Assembly (NCBI RefSeq): GCF_050402865.1
Contig: NZ_BAABMF010000015.1
Coordinates: forward strand, 58,326-122,325
Length of the DNA: 64,000 nucleotides
Direction of reading: 5' to 3'
Source of the DNA: Clostridium_AF sediminicola
Lineage (GTDB): Bacteria > Bacillota > Clostridia > Clostridiales > Clostridiaceae
Made by a program: the position numbers and the translations under genes. Below, one piece after another: positions 59,546 to 64,000 of this stretch. Below the pieces are notes generated by a model that was given only the letters and a program-made list of their open reading frames with translations, did no database searches and was not told where the DNA came from. The number at the start of each line of letters is the position of its first letter. Within the stretch, counting starts at the first letter, position 1.

Positions 59546-61615
59546 ATGGGTAATGGAAGAATTACTAAAAATGAATTGTCAAGTAATTTTAAATTGGAAA
59601 TTGAAGATTTACGAAGCATAGTTGGAGGAAATAGTTCGCAATTGGCAGAAATTACGAACGAAATAAAAGAAGAATCTACCACACCACGAATATATAATCC
59701 TAGTTCATTTTTTAAAGTTGGCAAGGGATTTGATGCAGAGGGGAATGATGTTGGAGATACTTATAAGGACAGTATCCTTAATGGTCAAATCGACACTGTT
59801 AAGTTTGAAGGTAGAACTTTAACCAATTTACTTGGTAGTGATGGAGATTGTGAAGACAAGTCACTTTGGCAATCGGCTAATTCTACCGATGTAATTAACT
59901 ACAGTGATGATAAAGTATACGGGAATCAAAGTTTGAAATCAATCGCCAGTGGTAATGGTGAATTTGGTTTATATAAAGATATAAGTTTAAACATAAATAA
60001 TTATTTTATCCTGAGTGTATACGTAAAAAGACTAAATGATAATCAAACTCATGCAAAGCTTGCAATAAGAGACACAGATTGGCATACACTTTGCCATGAT
60101 ATGGTGGCTATAAATAGCAATGAATGGGTTAGAGTTGGACTAAAAGTTGCACCTAATGACATTAACACGAAAACTATTCACAGGATAAATATAAACTCGA
60201 CATTAGGAGTTTATGTTAGTGGAGATGAATTATTGCAAGATGCCTTTCAAATAACACCTATTACTTTGGACGAATACAACAATTTAACGACGGATGAATT
60301 ATTGCAAAAACACCCATACATCAACAACACTAAATCTACAATTTGTGCTCAAAGATTTATGAGTATAAATAAAAATTTAGCATATAACGTTAAATATTTT
60401 GAAACCGATGAATTTCATAACAGCGTTACAGCTCAACTAAAGAAAATAAAACCTAACACACAATATACTCTATCAATAGTAGTACCAATGGGTGAGAAAT
60501 TTTATACAAATGAGCGTTTATTTACTACGTCACTTGCTATTACTGGAACTGGGCGCAGACACTCAGTAATAGTTACAACTAAAGATATTGTGAATACTAC
60601 TTTGACAGACCAGTATATTGAAGGATTAGGTTGGAGAATATTTAAAAATCATAGTGGATATTCGTCAAGTGGAAATGCATGTGATTTACAAATTGAAGAA
60701 GGTAGCACACAAACTGACTACGTACCATACGAAGAAAGCTTATGCTACGCATATGCACTTGACGAAAACGGAGAAATCTTAACTCTAAGTAGTGTAGGTG
60801 ATGCTAAAGATGAAGTTAACTTTGTTGATAAGAAGGTTGTTAAGAGGACTGTTAAAGACAAGTGTATAATTAAAAATGCTACAGGATGGACTGAATATCA
60901 AGAAAAAACTACAACAGTAGGGTTTTATAAATCTTTATCTGATATTGGAATAACAAACATAAAATTGTCAACTAATTTACTTATAGCAAATATAGAGTTA
61001 TTTGGAATTAATTTTCCCATCGTTTCGTTTAGTTATTTCTATGACAATGATGTTGAATGTATTGCTATAAGTGATGCAGGGAATTTTGTTATTAGAATAG
61101 ATAAAACAAGACTTGCTTCAATAGATAGTGTGGGATTAGAAACGTGGTTACAATCTCAAGCGTCAATCATCCTAAATTATGAATTAGTAACACCAAAAGA
61201 ATACGACTTGATAGTAAAAGGTGAACCATACGCATACAAAGATGGACACGTTCAGATTAGCTCATATATTCCAAAAGAATTTGTTTATACAGATAGCAAA
61301 ATCACTTTACCTTATGCGGTTGAAGGTATAGATATTTTGTTAAATTCCAAAGGTGAGGAAATAGCTAAAGAGGATATAACACTTGCGGATGATGGATCGA
61401 GTTTTATGGTCATAGGCGCAATCAATGGCGATGTATTTATGGTCTATGCACCTATCAGAGAATCAGAGAACGCAGTTGGTGTTTTTTCTGCAAAATACTT
61501 GACTGGTGGCGTAAAAAGCCAAGTCGAGGGACTTAATCGAGGTCAACAGGAACATAGTAAAAAAATAATGACACTTGAAGATACTATGAGAATGTTCATA
61601 GTTCAAAATTTATAA
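59546..61615 (+). CDS. large tail fibre/receptor-binding protein candidate
   Basis: This 689-residue protein begins with a short coiled-coil (KNELSSNFKLEIEDLRSIVG) and then has at least two carbohydrate-binding-like jelly rolls (about 100-230, EDKSLWQSANSTDVINYSDD and YVKRLNDNQTHAKLAIRDTD; about 255-390, KIKPNTQYTLSIVV). A C-terminal beta domain and a final helix (GLNRGQQEHSKKIMTLEDTM) follow. It stands 113 bases after the coupled fibre genes, with its own site GAGAGGT, so it may be an exchangeable module. It is the best candidate for target recognition, by size and domain type. Confidence 0.65.
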   Translation: MGNGRITKNELSSNFKLEIEDLRSIVGGNSSQLAEITNEIKEESTTPRIYNPSSFFKVGKGFDAEGNDVGDTYKDSILNGQIDTVKFEGRTLTNLLGSDGDCEDKSLWQSANSTDVINYSDDKVYGNQSLKSIASGNGEFGLYKDISLNINNYFILSVYVKRLNDNQTHAKLAIRDTDWHTLCHDMVAINSNEWVRVGLKVAPNDINTKTIHRININSTLGVYVSGDELLQDAFQITPITLDEYNNLTTDELLQKHPYINNTKSTICAQRFMSINKNLAYNVKYFETDEFHNSVTAQLKKIKPNTQYTLSIVVPMGEKFYTNERLFTTSLAITGTGRRHSVIVTTKDIVNTTLTDQYIEGLGWRIFKNHSGYSSSGNACDLQIEEGSTQTDYVPYEESLCYAYALDENGEILTLSSVGDAKDEVNFVDKKVVKRTVKDKCIIKNATGWTEYQEKTTTVGFYKSLSDIGITNIKLSTNLLIANIELFGINFPIVSFSYFYDNDVECIAISDAGNFVIRIDKTRLASIDSVGLETWLQSQASIILNYELVTPKEYDLIVKGEPYAYKDGHVQISSYIPKEFVYTDSKITLPYAVEGIDILLNSKGEEIAKEDITLADDGSSFMVIGAINGDVFMVYAPIRESENAVGVFSAKYLTGGVKSQVEGLNRGQQEHSKKIMTLEDTMRMFIVQNL

Positions 61616-61628
61616 AGAGGTGATTTGA

Positions 61629-61826
61629 ATGATATTAGGTGCAAATAAGAAAAATTCATTAGATAGTATAGAATATTGCATAGACCATAATTTATTTTCA
61701 AAAGAATACTTACAAGGGAAAGTCGTATTATTACCAACTACTTATGAGGATATTGTACAAGAAGATATTCAACCATTGTTAGATAAGTTGAATCCACCAG
61801 TACAAGAGGAATCTAGTTCGCAATAG
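61629..61826 (+). CDS. second XkdX-like small protein (65 aa)
   Basis: The 65 residues include SIEYCIDHNLFSKEYLQGKV, similar in style to the XkdX pattern where a short helix pair is followed by an acidic end (VQEDIQPLLDKLNPPVQEES). It lies 13 bases after the large fibre gene behind GAGGTGA. Presence of such a protein behind each fibre block (see 59298) supports two fibre modules. A terminator follows. Confidence 0.55.
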   Translation: MILGANKKNSLDSIEYCIDHNLFSKEYLQGKVVLLPTTYEDIVQEDIQPLLDKLNPPVQEESSSQ

Positions 61827-61856
61827 ATAAAAAAGGTGAACTAACTAAATAATATT

Positions 61857-61905
61857 AAAAGGCAAAATAGGGACTAAAATATAGTCTTTTTATTTTGCCT
61901 TTTTG
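61857..61905 (+). terminator. terminator between fibre and lysis genes
   Basis: AAAAGGCAAAATA-GGACTA pairs with TAGTC-T-TATTTTGCCTTTT with a small bulge, then TTGG. It may reduce expression of the lysis genes relative to structural ones. Confidence 0.8.
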
Positions 61906-61915
61906 GAGGTGTACT

Positions 61916-62215
61916 ATGAATGATGATTACTTAAAAGCATTAGAAAAGAGACTTGAATCACTAGAAAATTCTAAAAATGATTTTGAAACAAGAATAACGG
62001 CATTAGAAAGAAGGAGTGATGTAAGCAATGAGCAGATAAAGATGATATTTAACATCTTAAATGAAATTAAGGGATCTATAGCTTCCATTGCAAATAAATT
62101 AGATAAAATTGAAGAAGAGCCTTCAAAACAAGCACAACAGTTTAAAATGGCTATGTTAACATCTGTAGGTACTGGAATTATAGGAATAATTCTAGGATTA
62201 ATATTTGGAAGATAG
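61916..62215 (+). CDS. xhlA: XhlA-like haemolysin/lysis protein
   Basis: This 99-residue protein has a coiled-coil cytoplasmic part (LKALEKRLESLENSKNDFET, RITALERRSDVSNEQIKMIF) and one C-terminal transmembrane helix (about 77-97, MAMLTSVGTGIIGIILGLIF). This is the XhlA layout of PBSX, where XhlA and a holin together release the endolysin. ATG 61916 follows TTGGAGGTG. It starts the lysis block, just before the amidase. Confidence 0.85.
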   Translation: MNDDYLKALEKRLESLENSKNDFETRITALERRSDVSNEQIKMIFNILNEIKGSIASIANKLDKIEEEPSKQAQQFKMAMLTSVGTGIIGIILGLIFGR

Positions 62216-62228
62216 GAGAGTGATATAT

Positions 62229-63053
62229 ATGTTCAAAATTATAACGATAGAAGAATTATTAAACGAATTGGATAGATATAAATATAAAGAGTTTCATATA
62301 CATCATACATGGAAGCCTAATCATGCATCATACTCAGGTTCAAATGCAATTTCTCTACAAAAGGCAATGAGAGATTATCATATAAAACATAAAGGGTGGT
62401 CTGATATTGGACAACATGTTTCACTATTTCCAGATGGAAAGTTTGTAACTGGAAGAGCTTTTGCTAGAACTCCAGCTTCAATATTAGGTCATAATATAGG
62501 TGCATTTATGTGTGAGATGGTAGGAAATTTTGATTGTGGATATGATATTTTAGAGGGTGATCAAAAGAAGAACATAATTAAATTGGCAAAATACTTTGAT
62601 AATAAGGGATCATATATAAGATTTCATAGAGAGAATTCCAATAAAACATGTCCTGGTAGTTCGATTTCAAAAAGTAAATTTATTAAAGAAGTTGAAGCAG
62701 TTGTTATATCATCACATTTTAAATGTGGAAGTTTTTGGACTAGACAACTTCAAGAATTATGTAATGAAGCTTTTTTTAGTGATAAATATGGTAAAGCTTT
62801 AAAAGTTGATGGGATATGGGGAAGAAAAACAGAAAGTAAAGTTCCTAATATTAAGAAAAACAGTACTAAGAGATATTTTGTGGGTTTAATACAGAAAATT
62901 ATACTTGAAAAGGGATATAAATTACCGAGATTTGGAGCTGATAAAAATTTTGGAGAAGAGACTGAAAAAGCCGTTAAGCAATTTCAAAAAGATAACAATC
63001 TTGTTCAAGATGGAATTGTTGGTAAATTAACTTGGTATGCACTAGTTAATTAG
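62229..63053 (+). CDS. N-acetylmuramoyl-L-alanine amidase (endolysin)
   Basis: This 274-residue enzyme cuts the amide bond between muramic acid and L-alanine to free particles from the cell. The amidase_2/PGRP domain (1-155) has zinc-ligand candidates in EFHIHHTWKP (His25) and the RFHRENSNKTCPG motif (His and Cys). A peptidoglycan-binding domain follows (about 200-274; GADKNFGEETEKAVKQFQKD, DGIVGKLTWYALVN). No signal peptide, so export depends on the holin. ATG 62229 follows ATAGGAGAGTG. It overlaps no neighbour. Confidence 0.92.
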   Translation: MFKIITIEELLNELDRYKYKEFHIHHTWKPNHASYSGSNAISLQKAMRDYHIKHKGWSDIGQHVSLFPDGKFVTGRAFARTPASILGHNIGAFMCEMVGNFDCGYDILEGDQKKNIIKLAKYFDNKGSYIRFHRENSNKTCPGSSISKSKFIKEVEAVVISSHFKCGSFWTRQLQELCNEAFFSDKYGKALKVDGIWGRKTESKVPNIKKNSTKRYFVGLIQKIILEKGYKLPRFGADKNFGEETEKAVKQFQKDNNLVQDGIVGKLTWYALVN

Positions 63054-63065
63054 GAGGCTTATTAA

Positions 63066-63392
63066 ATGAAAGATCTTTTAACATTTTTATGGGAATACAA
63101 ATTCATTATCGTAATACTTGTTAGTATAATTCTATTCGCTTTTCTAGAATGGGAAAAGTTCAAATCAATCGTTTATGTACTTATGCTGCAAGCTAAAAGG
63201 TTAGCAAAAGATGCTGTATTAAGTTCAGGTAAAGAACAAGAAGAGTGGGTAGTTAAAAAGTTATATACATTATTACCTAAAACTATTACTAGAAATATAA
63301 GCGATAAATTAATGCATAAAATAGTGCATATTTTCTATATAAAAGCAATGGACTATATTGATGATGGGGAATTTAATAATAGTATCAAATGA
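63066..63392 (+). CDS. putative holin (LLH-like) of the tail locus
   Basis: This 108-residue protein has one N-terminal transmembrane helix (about 8-28, WEYKFIIVILVSIILFAFLE) and an amphipathic tail with AKRLAKDAVLSSGKEQEEWV, VKKLYTLLP, the spacing seen in LLH-type phage holins. It lies 12 bases after the amidase. With XhlA it would permeabilise the membrane. The assignment is moderately sure, since holins vary strongly in sequence. Confidence 0.65.
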   Translation: MKDLLTFLWEYKFIIVILVSIILFAFLEWEKFKSIVYVLMLQAKRLAKDAVLSSGKEQEEWVVKKLYTLLPKTITRNISDKLMHKIVHIFYIKAMDYIDDGEFNNSIK

Positions 63393-63393
63393 T

Positions 63394-63621
63394 TTAAATT
63401 GTATACTTATGTGAAATATAATAGCATTCTATCAAAGAAAAAGGACAAATTTTAAGTACTTTTCCTATTTTTAATAATAAAGATATGCTTATATCATATT
63501 TATTATTTTCAATTTCACTTAAATAGTTTTGACTTATACCAATTTTAGCTGCTAATTCTTTTTGAGTAATTTGTTTAGAGGTTCTATGTTCTTTTATGCT
63601 TAGTTTATATAAGGGTTTCAT
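63394..63621 (-). CDS. small XRE-family regulator
   Basis: This 75-residue protein is almost entirely one helix-turn-helix domain (SIKEHRTSKQITQKELAAKI, GISQNYLSEIENNKYDISIS, LLLKIGKVLKICPFSLIECY). It runs opposite to the tail genes and ends one base beyond the holin-like gene. I start at ATG 63621; a TTG at 63657 would add 12 residues, and neither has a clear ribosome site. It may control the tail locus from the other end or be an unrelated orphan. Confidence 0.75.
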   Translation of the reverse strand: MKPLYKLSIKEHRTSKQITQKELAAKIGISQNYLSEIENNKYDISISLLLKIGKVLKICPFSLIECYYISHKYTI

Positions 63622-63853
63622 ATAGTAATTATAAATACTTTTAGTTAACTTTATCAATAAAAATTTATAAAATTTTACATGAACTTTTGTGAGTTTCTTA
63701 ATTTCATATAGCTATTTTAGCTTTTTTTATTGTATAGACCAGTTATAAAAAGTCAATAGTTTTTTTAGAGAAAATTATTTTGAAAAAAAAGTATACTTAA
63801 TAAACCATCATTTATATACAAACAATGGACAAAGAATAGTTTGGAAATATACG

Positions 63854-64000
63854 TTAAACAACAATTTTTAAACGAGTGTTTATATACAGTTTCATATGAG
63901 TTTCAGGTAGTCTCATTTCAAAAGGTTTTTGATCCCTGAGAATCGCAAAAAAGTGATTTATGAGTTTATGCATAACAGCACATAAGGCGACTTTTTTAGG
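63854..64000 (-). CDS. IS110-family transposase, C-terminal end (cut by window)
   Basis: Read on the minus strand, the frame runs from the window edge as KKVALCAVMHKLINHFFAIL, RDQKPFEMRLPE to TAA at 63854. AVMHKLI-x-x-x-(F/Y)AILRDQKPFE is the typical end of IS110/IS116/IS902 (DEDD) transposases. The rest lies outside. It marks an insertion sequence next to the tail locus; IS110 elements lack long terminal repeats, so its edge cannot be set. The 232 bases from 63622 to 63853 hold only AT-rich DNA and a weak AGCT hairpin. Confidence 0.75.
   Translation of the reverse strand, partial: PKKVALCAVMHKLINHFFAILRDQKPFEMRLPETHMKLYINTRLKIVV

Noticed and set aside
45787..63621. Complete or integrative prophage
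   Set aside because: No integrase, terminase, portal, capsid or replication genes are seen between the repressor and the right end, although the window edge prevents full exclusion.
63690..63732. AGCT...AGCT hairpin followed by T run as terminator of the tail operon
   Set aside because: The stem is only four base pairs and it lies beyond a gene of opposite direction.
1..64000. CRISPR arrays, tRNA or rRNA genes
   Set aside because: No regularly spaced direct repeats of 20-40 bases and no cloverleaf or rRNA segments were recognised by eye.

Overview
The window is AT-rich DNA with strong AGGAGG-type ribosome binding sites, few intergenic bases, an S-box riboswitch and many AraC-type regulators. 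This fits a saccharolytic, motile, anaerobic Clostridium (sensu stricto). The assignment is inferred from gene content, not from a database search.

Region by region. (1) 1-2450: the 3' end of a sensor histidine kinase and two secreted proteins. (2) 2552-6233: a methionine module with a textbook promoter, SAM-I riboswitch, metF and a metH lacking the reactivation domain. (3) 6346-11001: a large chemoreceptor, a membrane-anchored TlpA-like thioredoxin and two small proteins, one a free-standing ATP-cone. (4) 11005-18254: an AraC regulator divergent from uxaC-uxuA-uxuB (glucuronate to 2-keto-3-deoxygluconate), then a MATE exporter with its MarR regulator and two matching palindromic operators. 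(5) 18355-39071: a glycoside-use island. It holds a GH2 enzyme, an operon of two Gfo/Idh/MocA oxidoreductases and two TIM-barrel isomerase/lyase-like proteins, two near-duplicate GPH sugar symporters, beta-glucuronidase, an EamA exporter, a HAD phosphatase and a GH3 enzyme, with three intact AraC-type regulators and one decayed one. Glucuronides imported by a GPH symporter would be cut by UidA, and the glucuronate would enter the UxaC-UxuB-UxuA route. The oxidoreductase/TIM operon may open glycosides by an oxidation-elimination route instead of hydrolysis. (6) 39236-45542: small proteins, a broken alpha/beta hydrolase, and an iron/phosphonate-type ABC importer with a PP2C-like phosphatase.

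(7) 45787-63621 is the most striking part. It is a contractile phage tail locus in PBSX order (sheath, tube, chaperone with a -1 frameshift, tape measure, LysM protein, hub, baseplate, fibres, XhlA, amidase, holin-like protein) under a cI-like repressor with repeated AGCAC-N5-GTGCT operators. There is no terminase, portal, capsid or integrase between the repressor and the sheath, so it reads as an R-type tailocin (diffocin-like particle) rather than a prophage. (8) The right edge has a small XRE regulator and the 3' end of an IS110-family transposase.

Several intergenic regions hold repeated elements that link genes: the MarR operators, the tailocin operators, a 120-bp promoter repeat present in tandem before the second GPH symporter with a third partial copy before the HAD gene, and a cre-like site before the first symporter.
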